In this document: piece after piece, positions 45,499 to 54,064 of the stretch
Position numbering within the stretch: the first letter of the stretch is position 1
Layout: each line of letters opens with the position of its first letter
NCBI RefSeq assembly: GCF_018398315.1
Contig: NZ_JAHBRW010000001.1
Coordinates: 1,732,001-1,796,000 of the forward strand
DNA from: Chelatococcus sp. YT9
GTDB lineage: Bacteria; Pseudomonadota; Alphaproteobacteria; Rhizobiales; Beijerinckiaceae
Reading direction: 5' to 3'
Length of the DNA: 64,000 nucleotides
Notes under the pieces: generated by a model
Told to the model about the DNA's origin: nothing
The model's input: the letters and a program-made list of their open reading frames with translations, nothing else
Databases searched by the model: none
Position numbers and translations under genes: made by a program

Positions 45499-45591
45499 TT
45501 TGCGCAAAAGTGACTTTATGATACGCAATGCATAATGCTAAACTTCGATTTGATACGCAGTCAATAGATTCATATGCGAATCTGATGCGCA
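45499..45591. promoter_or_regulatory. Lrp-type phased operator region
   Basis: TGATACGCA at 45519, TGATACGCA at 45551 and TGATGCGCA at 45583 repeat at exact 32-bp steps, about three helical turns. A palindrome TTTGCGCAAA stands at 45499-45508. The region lies between the divergent binding-protein and Lrp genes. Lrp-family octamers bind helically phased sites like this. Confidence 0.6.
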
Positions 45592-45645
45592 AAGTGGGAA
45601 TTTTTGAGCAACAAGATGCCTATTGCGAAGCAGGGGGAAGGTGAC

Positions 45646-46164
45646 GTGAACGGTATGAACCTCGATGGGCTGGACAAGCGCATCATCGCTGCGCTTTCCC
45701 AGAACGGCCGCCAGCCCTATCGTGAGATCGCCCGCGATCTGAAGGTGTCTGAGGCGACCGTCCGCCAACGCGTCAGCCGCCTGACGGATTCCGGTCTCAT
45801 CCGCATCGCCGCGGTCGGCAATTTCATCGCGCTCGGTTTTGACGTCGTCGCGCTCATTCATCTCAAGGTGCCGCCGGCCCATGTCGACGACTATGCCCGC
45901 CGGATAGCGGAGTATCCGTCCGTCCGCTTCGTCTCGATCTCCTTTGGCAGTGCCGACATCATCGTGCAGAGCCTCCATACGACGATGAACTCGCTGCATC
46001 ATTTCATCCGCAACGAAATGCCGGCGCAGATGCCGCATATCACCTCGGTAGAGGTCTTCCCGCAGGTGGAGACGCTGAAGAGTTCGTGGACTTGGGAAAC
46101 CTGGTTCGGACTCGAGCAAGAGGAGGGCTTCCAGCCCACGTCTCCGGTCGATGACCCTGAATAG
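45646..46164 (+). CDS. Lrp/AsnC-family transcriptional regulator
   Basis: The 172-residue regulator has an AsnC-type helix-turn-helix (LDKRIIAALSQNGRQPYREI then DLKVSEATVRQRVSRL) and a C-terminal RAM ligand domain. GTG 45646 has a strong AGGGGGAAGG ahead; ATG 45616 and TTG 45604 are alternatives. It is divergent from the nine-gene operon and probably senses an amino-acid-like ligand. Confidence 0.9.
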   Translation: MNGMNLDGLDKRIIAALSQNGRQPYREIARDLKVSEATVRQRVSRLTDSGLIRIAAVGNFIALGFDVVALIHLKVPPAHVDDYARRIAEYPSVRFVSISFGSADIIVQSLHTTMNSLHHFIRNEMPAQMPHITSVEVFPQVETLKSSWTWETWFGLEQEEGFQPTSPVDDPE

Positions 46165-46217
46165 TCGCACTGCGCGACCGCAACGACCCGTTACCCCAAG
46201 ATGTATGGATCGCCGAA

Positions 46218-46529
46218 ATGATCGTCGAAATTCGCACTTATACGTTTCGCTCGGGCACGATGGCTCAATATCTGAAAGCTTTCGAGCGCGTCGGCTTCGC
46301 ATTGCAAAAGAAATACTTGGGTGAATGCATAGGTTTTCTCACCTCTGAAACAGGGCCCATCGAGCAGGTGGTTCAGATCTTCGGGTATGAAAGCTGGGAG
46401 GACCGTGAAAGCCGGCGAAAGGCGCTCTATGCAGATGAAAGCTTCAAGAGCATGAGCGAGGAACTGCATCCACTCATCCAAAGTAAGGACAGCCAGATCT
46501 TCCGCTCGGTTCCCTTCGCGGCGCGATAG
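46218..46529 (+). CDS. NIPSNAP-family protein
   Basis: The 103-residue protein begins MIVEIRTYTFRSGTMAQYLK and continues with the family pattern IEQVVQIFGYESWEDRESRR. It is a dimeric ferredoxin-like fold of unknown function. It lies 53 bp after the Lrp gene and is likely co-transcribed. It resembles the NIPSNAP at 37502 only in family features. Confidence 0.88.
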   Translation: MIVEIRTYTFRSGTMAQYLKAFERVGFALQKKYLGECIGFLTSETGPIEQVVQIFGYESWEDRESRRKALYADESFKSMSEELHPLIQSKDSQIFRSVPFAAR

Positions 46530-46699
46530 ACATCGCGCCTTGCTTTAGGGTGTCGCAATCTCGGGTTGCGCGCCGCCCCGGCCGGCCTCACTTGTGTCTC
46601 ACCGGCCGATCGCGACCCGACCATCCTCGACCTTGACGGCGCCGCCGGCCGCAGACCCGGCTCCTAGATGTCGCGCGATCACTCGACAGTCAGTTTGAG

Positions 46700-46722
46700 C
46701 ACCACGCGTGGAGCGCGTGGTG
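46700..46722. repeat. perfect 9-bp stem-loop upstream of the PRISE gene
   Basis: CACCACGCG (46700-46708) and CGCGTGGTG (46714-46722) flank TGGAG. There is no T-run, so it is probably an operator or a 3' mRNA structure of the NIPSNAP transcript. Confidence 0.5.
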
Positions 46723-46759
46723 AACGGTGTTGCTTGGCGATGGCTTCTTTCGGCGCGCC

Positions 46760-46787
46760 TTGACAGAAGCTGATAATCATTTAGATG
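46760..46787 (+). promoter_or_regulatory. putative sigma70 promoter of the PRISE-type gene
   Basis: A consensus TTGACA (46760-46765) is followed after 16 bp by TAGATG (46782-46787) in an AT-rich patch, ending 32 bp before the GTG start. The -10 is weak at two positions. Confidence 0.4.
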
Positions 46788-46819
46788 ATTTAGAAAAAGC
46801 ATTCTTCAGGGAGGGTAGG

Positions 46820-47902
46820 GTGTCCGAGCCGGCACGTCATATGCTGATCGCGGGAGCCACAGGGGTGGCGACCCAGTTTCTCCTCGATATCGCGAGCGCC
46901 GCTCCAGGCTGGAAGGTGACTGGTCTGTGCCGCAGGCCACCTGACAATGCTCAGCCGAACGTCAGCTATGTAAGCGCCGATCTGCTTGATCTCGATTCCT
47001 GCAGGAAGGCCGTTTCTGGGCGGGACTTTACCCATATCGTCTATGCCGCCCGCGCGCCCCACGCGCTCTATACGGCGATGAAACCCTACGCGAGGGTGGG
47101 GATCGAGGAGGTTCAACCCAATCTCGCCATGCTGCAGAATATCGTGAACGCCGCCGGCGGCCCGGATCTGCGCCACGTCCACGCAGTCATGGGCAGTAAG
47201 TGGTACGGGATACATATTGGTCCGGTCAGGACTCCGATGGTCGAAGCCGACGCCGGTCACATGCCTCCGAACTATTATTTCAGCCAGCAAAAGTTTCTGG
47301 AGGAAGAATCGGCCCGGGGAGGCTGGTCGTGGTCAACCAGCCGGCCCAACGTTATCACCGGAACGAGGGACCGGGCTGGCCCGAATTTCATTTCGACGAT
47401 TGGCGCCTATGCTGCGATATGCCGTCATCTTGGGCTGCCCTTGGATTTTCCGGGTAAGCCTGGGCACTATACCAGTCTTCAGGAACTGTCGGACGCGGAG
47501 GTGCTGGCAAAATCGATCTTCTGGATGTGCCAGTCAAAGGAAGCCGAGAATCAAGCTTTCAATGTCACGAATGGTGATGTCTTCCGCTGGGAGGATGTAT
47601 GGCCGGATGTGGCGCGCCATTTTGGCATGCAAGTCGGCCGCGTCAGGCACATGTCACTCATCCAGTGGATGGCCGATAAGGGAGAGGTCTGGAATGACAT
47701 CGTCCGCAAGAACGGCTTGCGGCCCTTGGCGTTAGACCAGGTCGCCTCATGGGCTTTCGCCGATTTCGTCTTCGGTTGGGATTATGATGTCATCTCCTCG
47801 ACAACGAAAATCAGGAAGGCAGGCTTCCATGAAGTTCTGGATACGGGAGAGATGATCCTCGCCCAGCTGGGGGATTTCCAGCGCCGCGGAATTCTCCCCT
47901 AA
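46820..47902 (+). CDS. PRISE-type NAD(P)H enone reductase/epimerase (SDR75e-like)
   Basis: The 360-residue extended SDR has the Rossmann start HMLIAGATGVATQFLLD and matches progesterone-5-beta-reductase/iridoid-synthase-like proteins. GSKWYGIHIGPVRTPM carries the characteristic Lys, PNYYFSQQKFLEE the catalytic Tyr, and WSTSRPNVITG is the usual strand. Such enzymes reduce activated C=C bonds. GTG 46820 follows GGGAGG; ATG 46841 is inside the fold. The substrate is unknown. Confidence 0.88.
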   Translation: MSEPARHMLIAGATGVATQFLLDIASAAPGWKVTGLCRRPPDNAQPNVSYVSADLLDLDSCRKAVSGRDFTHIVYAARAPHALYTAMKPYARVGIEEVQPNLAMLQNIVNAAGGPDLRHVHAVMGSKWYGIHIGPVRTPMVEADAGHMPPNYYFSQQKFLEEESARGGWSWSTSRPNVITGTRDRAGPNFISTIGAYAAICRHLGLPLDFPGKPGHYTSLQELSDAEVLAKSIFWMCQSKEAENQAFNVTNGDVFRWEDVWPDVARHFGMQVGRVRHMSLIQWMADKGEVWNDIVRKNGLRPLALDQVASWAFADFVFGWDYDVISSTTKIRKAGFHEVLDTGEMILAQLGDFQRRGILP

Positions 47903-47932
47903 GTTCAAATTACATTCAGCGTTCCTCGCTGC

Positions 47933-47958
47933 CATGGCCGGGCTTGTCGCGGTCATCC
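47933..47958. repeat. REP-like palindromic unit
   Basis: CATGGCCGGGCTTGTCGCGG-TCATCC shares its left half with the palindrome at 26308, and the arms ATGGCCG/CGGTCAT pair with one wobble. It lies in the convergent gap after the PRISE gene. It is a second copy of a dispersed extragenic element. Confidence 0.6.
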
Positions 47959-48091
47959 GGCGAACTGAGCTGCCTTTCCGGTCAGGGTGATCGGAACTCG
48001 GCTGTCGCCGGATGCGCGTTCAAGAGCCAAAAATCGGGTGAATCCGATTTCGGAACGAGCTCAGTGATGGCAAGGGTATCCAGGCTCCGAG

Positions 48092-49249
48092 CTAAAGACG
48101 GGCCACAGCGAGCGCGAGCGTCTGGGCACGCGTTACAAGCGTATCGAGCTCGATATACTCGTCCGGTGTATGGGAGCCGCCTCCGACGGGGCCGACCCCA
48201 CAGAGAGTAGGGATGCCTTGGGCGCAGGGGATGCCCGCATCCGAGCAGCCGCCGGAAAATTCCTCGCCGAAATGGTAGCCAAGCGACGCGGCTGCGGTGT
48301 CATAGATCGCGTAGAGGGCGCGCTCCGGCTCCGACTGTACGAGAGGCAGGAATTCGCCGGTAATCGCCAGCTCGGCAGTCGAGCCAGCTACATCCTCCTC
48401 ATCGACGATGGCTTGCACCGCAGCGAGCATGCGATCCCGCTCGGTCGGATCGGTGTAGCGAAGGTCGAGCTCGGCGAAAGCATTCGGAGCCACGGTGTTC
48501 AGCGTCAGGCCGCCGCCGACCACGCCGACATTCACGGTTGTCCCTCCCTTAAGGTCTGTCAGCGCATGAAGCCGGATCGTCTTTCGCGCCAGCGCCTCGA
48601 TGGCGCTGATGCCGTGGCTGAAATGTGATCCGGAATGCGCTGCGCGGCCATGGACGTCGATCCGCATGAACAGGCCGCCCTTGCGGGCGACGGTTACATT
48701 GCCGCTCGGCCGGCCGGGCTCGCCATTGAACACCGCCCGCATGCCTTTGACCTCCCGGGCGATGATATCGCGGGACCAGGGCGATGCGATCTCCTCATCT
48801 CCCGTGAACAGGCCTATGACAGGCCTGCGCGCTACACCGAGTGCCGCCAGCGCCGCCAGAATGAAGGCATTGATAACGAGCCCGCCCTTCATATCGGCGA
48901 CGCCAGGGCCATAGGCGCGATCGCCGAGAATGGTGAAAGGCCGACGCGATGCCTCGCCGCTCGGGAAAACGGTGTCCCGATGACCAAGCAGCATCACCGG
49001 AGCATCATTGCCCCCGCCGGAGGGGACAGTCGCTCGAATGATGTCGCCGAACGTCTCATGGGAGATGATATCGCTTCGGACCCCCGCAGCATCGAGAAAG
49101 TTGATGATGCGTGCGCCGACTGCATCAACACCCTTCTTGTCGTAGGTATTGCTGTCGATATTCACAAGGTCTGCCAACATAGCGACCATGGCGTCTCTTC
49201 GCTCGGTGAACCATGCTACGAGCACCTTTTCCGGATCCGAGTCCGCCAT
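48092..49249 (-). CDS. M20-family metallopeptidase (CPG2/ArgE-like)
   Basis: The 385-residue cytosolic zinc hydrolase keeps all ligands: LLGHRDTVF, YGPGVADMKGG, TGDEEIAS with the catalytic Glu, GEPGR and GGGSHTPDEY. It is close in plan to glutamate carboxypeptidase G2, which removes C-terminal glutamate from N-acyl conjugates. ATG 49249 follows GGAGTAGAG. It is the last gene of the eleven-gene operon, 99 bp after the DUF1330 gene. Confidence 0.92.
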   Translation of the reverse strand: MADSDPEKVLVAWFTERRDAMVAMLADLVNIDSNTYDKKGVDAVGARIINFLDAAGVRSDIISHETFGDIIRATVPSGGGNDAPVMLLGHRDTVFPSGEASRRPFTILGDRAYGPGVADMKGGLVINAFILAALAALGVARRPVIGLFTGDEEIASPWSRDIIAREVKGMRAVFNGEPGRPSGNVTVARKGGLFMRIDVHGRAAHSGSHFSHGISAIEALARKTIRLHALTDLKGGTTVNVGVVGGGLTLNTVAPNAFAELDLRYTDPTERDRMLAAVQAIVDEEDVAGSTAELAITGEFLPLVQSEPERALYAIYDTAAASLGYHFGEEFSGGCSDAGIPCAQGIPTLCGVGPVGGGSHTPDEYIELDTLVTRAQTLALAVARL

Positions 49250-49348
49250 AGCTCTACTCCAAGTCAAAACCTCGCGGGAGCGTCCTGCTCCAACGAATGA
49301 GAACTGCTTCACTGGCCGAATGCCCACGGCCAGGGCCCATCGGAACTG

Positions 49349-49633
49349 TCAGCTTGGCACGATCAGCTTTGCTGAGGAGCGGGCACTCTTCTGCCGCATG
49401 GCGTTCAAGACCCGAACTTCGTCTGAATCAAACCAGGTCAGGGCCGTGGCTGCATCAGGAAATTCGATCACCGACATGCGATCGAACGACGAGTCGCCCT
49501 CGAGACGCTCCGTGAAACGGCGTGCCAGGGGCTTGCCGCCATGCTTCTGTATCGTCGCGGGTACCTGGCTCCGATACTCCTCGTAGGCTGCGGGATCGGT
49601 AACCTCAACCTCGATCACAACATAGGCTGGCAT
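49349..49633 (-). CDS. DUF1330-family protein
   Basis: The 94-residue protein is a dimeric alpha/beta-barrel (MPAYVVIEVEVTDPAAYEEY, then KHGGKPLAR). Members are common and lack an assigned reaction. ATG 49633 follows GGAG; a GTG at 49639 is in frame. It is 10 bp behind the GntR gene. Confidence 0.88.
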   Translation of the reverse strand: MPAYVVIEVEVTDPAAYEEYRSQVPATIQKHGGKPLARRFTERLEGDSSFDRMSVIEFPDAATALTWFDSDEVRVLNAMRQKSARSSAKLIVPS

Positions 49634-49643
49634 GATCACGCTC

Positions 49644-50408
49644 CTAAAGGCTGGAGGGCGTCAAGCGGGCTGCGAGTTCTTCCTGCGCCTGTTTGACAGC
49701 CGACAAATGCTCGGAAGGATTGGAGATTGGCAGGGCCGAGCTCTCGTTGTTGCGAAAGCGGCGAACCGCTTCCTCGACCGTCGCGCCGACCGCCTGGATA
49801 TGGGCAATCATCGCCGCCTGGGCCGCGTCACCGTCGCGAGCCCGAAGGGCCTTGAGAATGGCCAGATGCTGCTCTGCGTGCGTCTCTGATTCCGAGCGAC
49901 CATAGAAGGGAAGCATTTCTTCGGTGATCGCGTATTCGTAAAAGTCGCCGATGATCTTGATCAGCCGGTGACGATGTGATGCCCGTGCAATTGCCCCGTG
50001 GAAGATATTGTTGAGTGCCGCGCGTTCGGCGATCGAGGTGGAATCGATGGCCGAGATACTTGCGTGGCAGACAGCATCGATCTCGTCGATCTCGACATCA
50101 GTGGCATGTTCGGCTGCCAGGCGCGCGGCGTAACCCTCCAGCACCTGGCGAATGCCGAAGATCTCATGCAGCTCTGTGGCCATATCCGCCACCACCTTGG
50201 CCGTGCCGTCCTCTTTCACGAAGCCCTGGGCCAGCAGGCGGGATATGGCGTCTCGCACGGGCGTGCGGCTCACGCCGAAATCCTCAGCAACGCGGCTCTC
50301 AACAAGGCGCGTGCCTGGCGGAAGTGTGCCGCGCAGGATGGCACGCTTCAGCTGCTCATACACTTGAGGCACAATCGTATTGCGCGCCTTTATCTTGTCG
50401 AAGCTCAT
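49644..50408 (-). CDS. GntR-family (FCD domain) transcriptional regulator
   Basis: The 254-residue regulator has a winged helix (YEQLKRAILRGTLPPGTRLV then EDFGVSRTPVRDAISRLLAQ) at residues 17-60 and an FCD domain with EIFGIRQVLEGYAARLA. It sits inside the operon between the M24-like and DUF1330 genes, so it is expressed with its targets. The inverted repeat at 58730-58746 over the operon promoter is its likely operator. Confidence 0.92.
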   Translation of the reverse strand: MSFDKIKARNTIVPQVYEQLKRAILRGTLPPGTRLVESRVAEDFGVSRTPVRDAISRLLAQGFVKEDGTAKVVADMATELHEIFGIRQVLEGYAARLAAEHATDVEIDEIDAVCHASISAIDSTSIAERAALNNIFHGAIARASHRHRLIKIIGDFYEYAITEEMLPFYGRSESETHAEQHLAILKALRARDGDAAQAAMIAHIQAVGATVEEAVRRFRNNESSALPISNPSEHLSAVKQAQEELAARLTPSSL

Positions 50409-50421
50409 CGCTATTCCATTG

Positions 50422-51570
50422 CTACCGCACGAAAAGACGGCGATCCGACTTGGTGAGCCGCTCGGCGCCTGTAGGTGTCACCAGTATCGTATCACTGAAA
50501 GCAAGACCCTGTGCGTAAGTGTACATATGAAAGACCATCCCGGCCTCGAGCGTCCAGTCCGACTGCGGGAGAAACGCACGCGTGAAGTCGCTGGTCTTCG
50601 GCAATCCAATATATCCCAAGGTGTACCCGGTGAAGTTCGTATAGGTCTCGCGCAATCCCGAATCAAGCACAGCGCGTCGCAGGATTCCATCCACGTCACG
50701 AGCCGGTGCGCCGGGCTTCATCGCCTCGAACTGCGCCTGCTGCGCCGTCAGCAGGATGCTGGCTGCGCGCGCGAGGTCGGGCTCCGGCTCACCAAGCACG
50801 GTGGAGCGCATGATCCGCGCCCCATAGCCGCGGACGAGGGGGATTGATTCCACGTGCAGAATATCGCCATGCTCAAACCGATGGTCGCCGAGGCGCCCGT
50901 GCAGAGAATCGGTTCTCTTGCCCGCTGCGAGCAATGCGCTGCGCCCATTGTCCGCGCCCTCACGAAGGGCCGTCGCGTACAACACCGCAGCACACTCGCG
51001 CTCGCTGACGCCGGGCGCGGCCGCGTTGATGCTTGCAATCAGCGCGGCGTCCGCAATGCGCGAGGCTTCCCGCAAATAGGCGATCTCGCGTTCCGACTTG
51101 ATGAGCCGGATTTCCCAGATCACCTTGGAAAAATCGACAAAGCGCGCGTTGGGCAGGCTGCTCTCAATCGCCCGGAACCGGCCGACGGGGAGAAAATGCG
51201 AGTCGAATTCCACGGCGATCGAGCGGGCTGCCCATCCGTTCTTTTGCACGACGGCTGAGAGAATCGCGACGGGGTCCTCATCATCGCCGAACGACACATA
51301 GTCCTTCACCCAGGACTGTTCGGTAAAGGTCGGCGCATCGAGCGCGCGGACAATCACGACCGGGTCGCCATCAAGCGGGAGAAGGGCCGGCTGGTAAATC
51401 GCCGCTGGCGGGACATAGCCGAACAGATAGGCCATGTGCTCGACGCAATCGACGAGCAGGACATCTGCGCCCCGAGCCCGCATTTCGCCGCGCACCTTGG
51501 CGATTCTGGCCTCATACTCAGCAGCCGGGAAGGCCCGGTGGGCCGTATCCGCTTCAAGGACTACGCTCAT
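50422..51570 (-). CDS. M24-family (creatinase/ectoine-hydrolase-like) protein without metal ligands
   Basis: The 382-residue pita-bread-fold protein has an N-terminal creatinase domain and a C-terminal M24 domain, but the five usual metal ligands are gone. GDILHVESIPLVRGYGARI replaces the Asp-Asp motif, TGYTLGYIG the His motif, and MVFHMYTYAQG the Glu motif. Members of this type, such as creatinase and ectoine hydrolase, hydrolyse C-N bonds without metal. ATG 51570 (six bases after GGGGGA) is preferred to 51576. It follows the canonical M24 gene by 11 bp. Confidence 0.86.
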   Translation of the reverse strand: MSVVLEADTAHRAFPAAEYEARIAKVRGEMRARGADVLLVDCVEHMAYLFGYVPPAAIYQPALLPLDGDPVVIVRALDAPTFTEQSWVKDYVSFGDDEDPVAILSAVVQKNGWAARSIAVEFDSHFLPVGRFRAIESSLPNARFVDFSKVIWEIRLIKSEREIAYLREASRIADAALIASINAAAPGVSERECAAVLYATALREGADNGRSALLAAGKRTDSLHGRLGDHRFEHGDILHVESIPLVRGYGARIMRSTVLGEPEPDLARAASILLTAQQAQFEAMKPGAPARDVDGILRRAVLDSGLRETYTNFTGYTLGYIGLPKTSDFTRAFLPQSDWTLEAGMVFHMYTYAQGLAFSDTILVTPTGAERLTKSDRRLFVR

Positions 51571-51581
51571 CCTCATTCCCC

Positions 51582-52682
51582 CTATTGCATCACTGTGAGC
51601 GCCCGGGTGGCGTCGTTGAACGACCGCCCGCCTTCATCGGTGACGAGCATGATGTTTTCAATGCGCACACCCCAGCGCCCCTCCACATAGATGCCGGGCT
51701 CGTTGGAAAAAACCATGCCAGGAGCCAGTTTGAGAGTATTGCCATCGATGATGTAAGGCTCCTCGTGAGCTTCGATGCCCAGGCCATGGCCCAGCCTGTG
51801 AAGAAAGCGGGCCCCATGCCCGGCTGCCTCGATGACCTGCCGGGCGGCGCGATCGATCGCCTGCGCTTCCATCCCGGGGCGGATGGCGCCGGCCGCGGCC
51901 TCAAAGGCGGCATTGACGACATCGTAGATCGCGACGAAAGATGGGTCCGGCTCACCCGCCACGGGGGTACGGCAGGTGTCCATGTAGTAGCCGTCGAGGG
52001 TCGCTGCGAAATCGATGACCACGGGATCGCCGGGTTGGATCACCCGCTCGGAATGATGATGGAGAGGCGAGGCGCCGTTCGGCCCGCTGCCGACATCGCA
52101 CCAGGCCATGGGGTCGAAGCCTTGCGCTGCAACACGCTCGCCGATCTGACGCACCACGTCCCGTTCGGTGACACCGACAAGGCGGCCGTTTGCGAAGAAG
52201 TCGGCCCAGATTGCATCGAAGCGGTGCGCAGCATCGGTCAGGAGTGCGATTTCCCGCTCGTCCTTGTGCAACCGGGCGGCAGCCGTGATGGGCGAGGCGT
52301 CGACGAAGCGGGATTGCGGACAAAGATCTTGCAAACGCAGCAGAAACGAGCTCCAGAAGTGACCGTTCACCGCAATTGTCCGGGCGCTGATGTCTTCCCC
52401 ATAGGCGGCAACGCGCGTGAGCGGGCTGTCTGTCTCGCCCCACGCCTCGACATCGAAGATCTGCTCCAGATCCTGCACGAGTGGAACCTGAAGGCGCGGA
52501 ACGAGGATGCGCGGCCGGCCCGTTCTGGGCAGCAGCACCGCGTTGAAGCGCTCGGTCAATGGCAGCTTCCGGCCGATCAGATGGTACATTTCGGCAGACG
52601 GCGCGATGATCGCCAGATCGATGCCATTCTGTATCAACCCATCTTGCAGAGACGAGACACGGTCCGAGACGAGGGCATTCAT
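51582..52682 (-). CDS. M24-family Xaa-Pro-type peptidase
   Basis: The 366-residue enzyme retains every M24 ligand: VVIDFAATLDGYYMDTCRT (two Asp), HRLGHGLG (His), FSNEPGIY (Glu) and VRIENIMLV (Glu). It has the creatinase-like N-terminal domain. It is predicted to cleave an X-Pro or imide-like bond in the cytosol. ATG 52682 overlaps the flavin-reductase stop; GTG 52712 would abut the ribosome-binding site. Confidence 0.92.
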   Translation of the reverse strand: MNALVSDRVSSLQDGLIQNGIDLAIIAPSAEMYHLIGRKLPLTERFNAVLLPRTGRPRILVPRLQVPLVQDLEQIFDVEAWGETDSPLTRVAAYGEDISARTIAVNGHFWSSFLLRLQDLCPQSRFVDASPITAAARLHKDEREIALLTDAAHRFDAIWADFFANGRLVGVTERDVVRQIGERVAAQGFDPMAWCDVGSGPNGASPLHHHSERVIQPGDPVVIDFAATLDGYYMDTCRTPVAGEPDPSFVAIYDVVNAAFEAAAGAIRPGMEAQAIDRAARQVIEAAGHGARFLHRLGHGLGIEAHEEPYIIDGNTLKLAPGMVFSNEPGIYVEGRWGVRIENIMLVTDEGGRSFNDATRALTVMQ

Positions 52683-53206
52683 GCTGAGGGTTCCTGCTGT
52701 CTGGAGGGCCACTCCCCGTAATGGCGTCTGAAGAACATGAGGGGGACACCACCTTCGGCTTCACCGCGCAAGACGAGTCCCACGAAGATGAGGTGATCGC
52801 CGGTTTCGATTGTTTTCACGACCCGACACTCGGCAAAAGCCAGCGCGCCGGAGATCAAGGGCAATCCAAGTTCCCCCTCAATGATGGGAAGGCCCGCGAA
52901 TTTATCGTCCGCACGGGATGCGAAGCGTTCAGCGATAGCCTGCTGGCTGCGGTCGAGAAAGTTGACCGCGAAGCGTTTACTCGCGGCAACGACCTGAGCG
53001 GTGAAACGGTCCCGCCCCAGACAAACCAGCAACTGGGGCGGGTTGAGCGACACCGAACTGACGGCATTCGCTGTGAGTCCCACCGGCCTGCCTTCGGCAC
53101 TGCGGGTTGTGATGACCGTCACTCCCGTCGGGAAGGAGCCCATGATCTCACGGAATGCCGTCGATGAAACAGCGTCGCCGACGGTCTGGTCATGACGCAT
53201 GGTCAT
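52679..53206 (-). CDS. flavin reductase-like (HpaC/DszD-type) protein
   Basis: The 175-residue FMN-binding split-barrel protein has FPTGVTVITTRSAEGRPVGL and then TANAVSSVSLNPPQLLVCL. It supplies reduced flavin to a partner monooxygenase. The acyl-CoA-dehydrogenase-fold gene at the head of this operon is the obvious partner. ATG 53206 has GGAG 7 bp upstream. Confidence 0.92.
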   Translation of the reverse strand: MTMRHDQTVGDAVSSTAFREIMGSFPTGVTVITTRSAEGRPVGLTANAVSSVSLNPPQLLVCLGRDRFTAQVVAASKRFAVNFLDRSQQAIAERFASRADDKFAGLPIIEGELGLPLISGALAFAECRVVKTIETGDHLIFVGLVLRGEAEGGVPLMFFRRHYGEWPSRQQEPSA

Positions 53207-53264
53207 TGCTGATCTCCGTTGCGCGTTTTGACGCAGAACTTCCAAAGTAAACGGCGCCATCGTG

Positions 53265-54062
53265 TCAGGCCCAACGTCGTGCCTTCTTCACGAGGTTTGC
53301 GGCAATCATGACGACGACTGTCAGCGCTATCAGAAAGGTGGATACGGCAGCGATCGTTGGCTCGATCTCCAGCATGACGCTGTTCCAGATGCGCACGGCT
53401 AATGTCTGCGCATTGGGACCTCCCAAAAAAAGCGGAATGACGAGTTCATCGAAGGATGTGAGAAACGCGAACAAGCCTGCCGAGATGATGCCGGGCGCGA
53501 TCAGGGGCAAGGTGACTTTGCGGAAAGCCTGGAACCGGTTGGCGCCCAGGCTCATCGCGGCATTCTCAAGCCGCGAGTCCACACCTTGAAGCGTTGCGGA
53601 AAGAACAACGATCGCAATCGGCATGACGACGATCGTATGGCCTATCGCGATTGCAACGACCGTGCCGCCCATCCCGATGCGTGCAAAGACGAAATAGAGC
53701 GCGATCGCTGTGATGATCACCGGCACGATCATCGGCGCAAGCAACAACCCATACACCAGCGTCTTGCGTGAAAAATCACTGCGCACAAGAGGGATGGCGG
53801 CGAGCGTTGAGACGACGATGGTGAGGCCCGCCGACAATGTCGCGACCTGAACACTGACCCAGATGGCGGACAACCAGTCCTTGTTCCCAAAGAAGCGTTC
53901 ATACCACTGCAATGAGAGGCCGGGTGGTGGAAAGCTGAGGTATTGGGCCGAGCTGAACGACACCGGGATGATGATCAGCACCGGCGCCATGAGAAAGGCG
54001 AGCATGACCCAGGCAGCGATCCGCACCGGCAGGCTTGGATTGATGAGCGCGTCCGATCCCAT
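53265..54062 (-). CDS. spermidine/putrescine-type ABC permease 2
   Basis: The 265-residue PotC-like permease has six hydrophobic helices and the EAA-type loop NAAMSLGANRFQAFRKVTLP near residue 160. ATG 54062 is 3 bp beyond the permease-1 stop. It completes the second spermidine/putrescine-type importer in the window. Confidence 0.93.
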   Translation of the reverse strand: MGSDALINPSLPVRIAAWVMLAFLMAPVLIIIPVSFSSAQYLSFPPPGLSLQWYERFFGNKDWLSAIWVSVQVATLSAGLTIVVSTLAAIPLVRSDFSRKTLVYGLLLAPMIVPVIITAIALYFVFARIGMGGTVVAIAIGHTIVVMPIAIVVLSATLQGVDSRLENAAMSLGANRFQAFRKVTLPLIAPGIISAGLFAFLTSFDELVIPLFLGGPNAQTLAVRIWNSVMLEIEPTIAAVSTFLIALTVVVMIAANLVKKARRWA

Positions 54063-54064
54063 GG

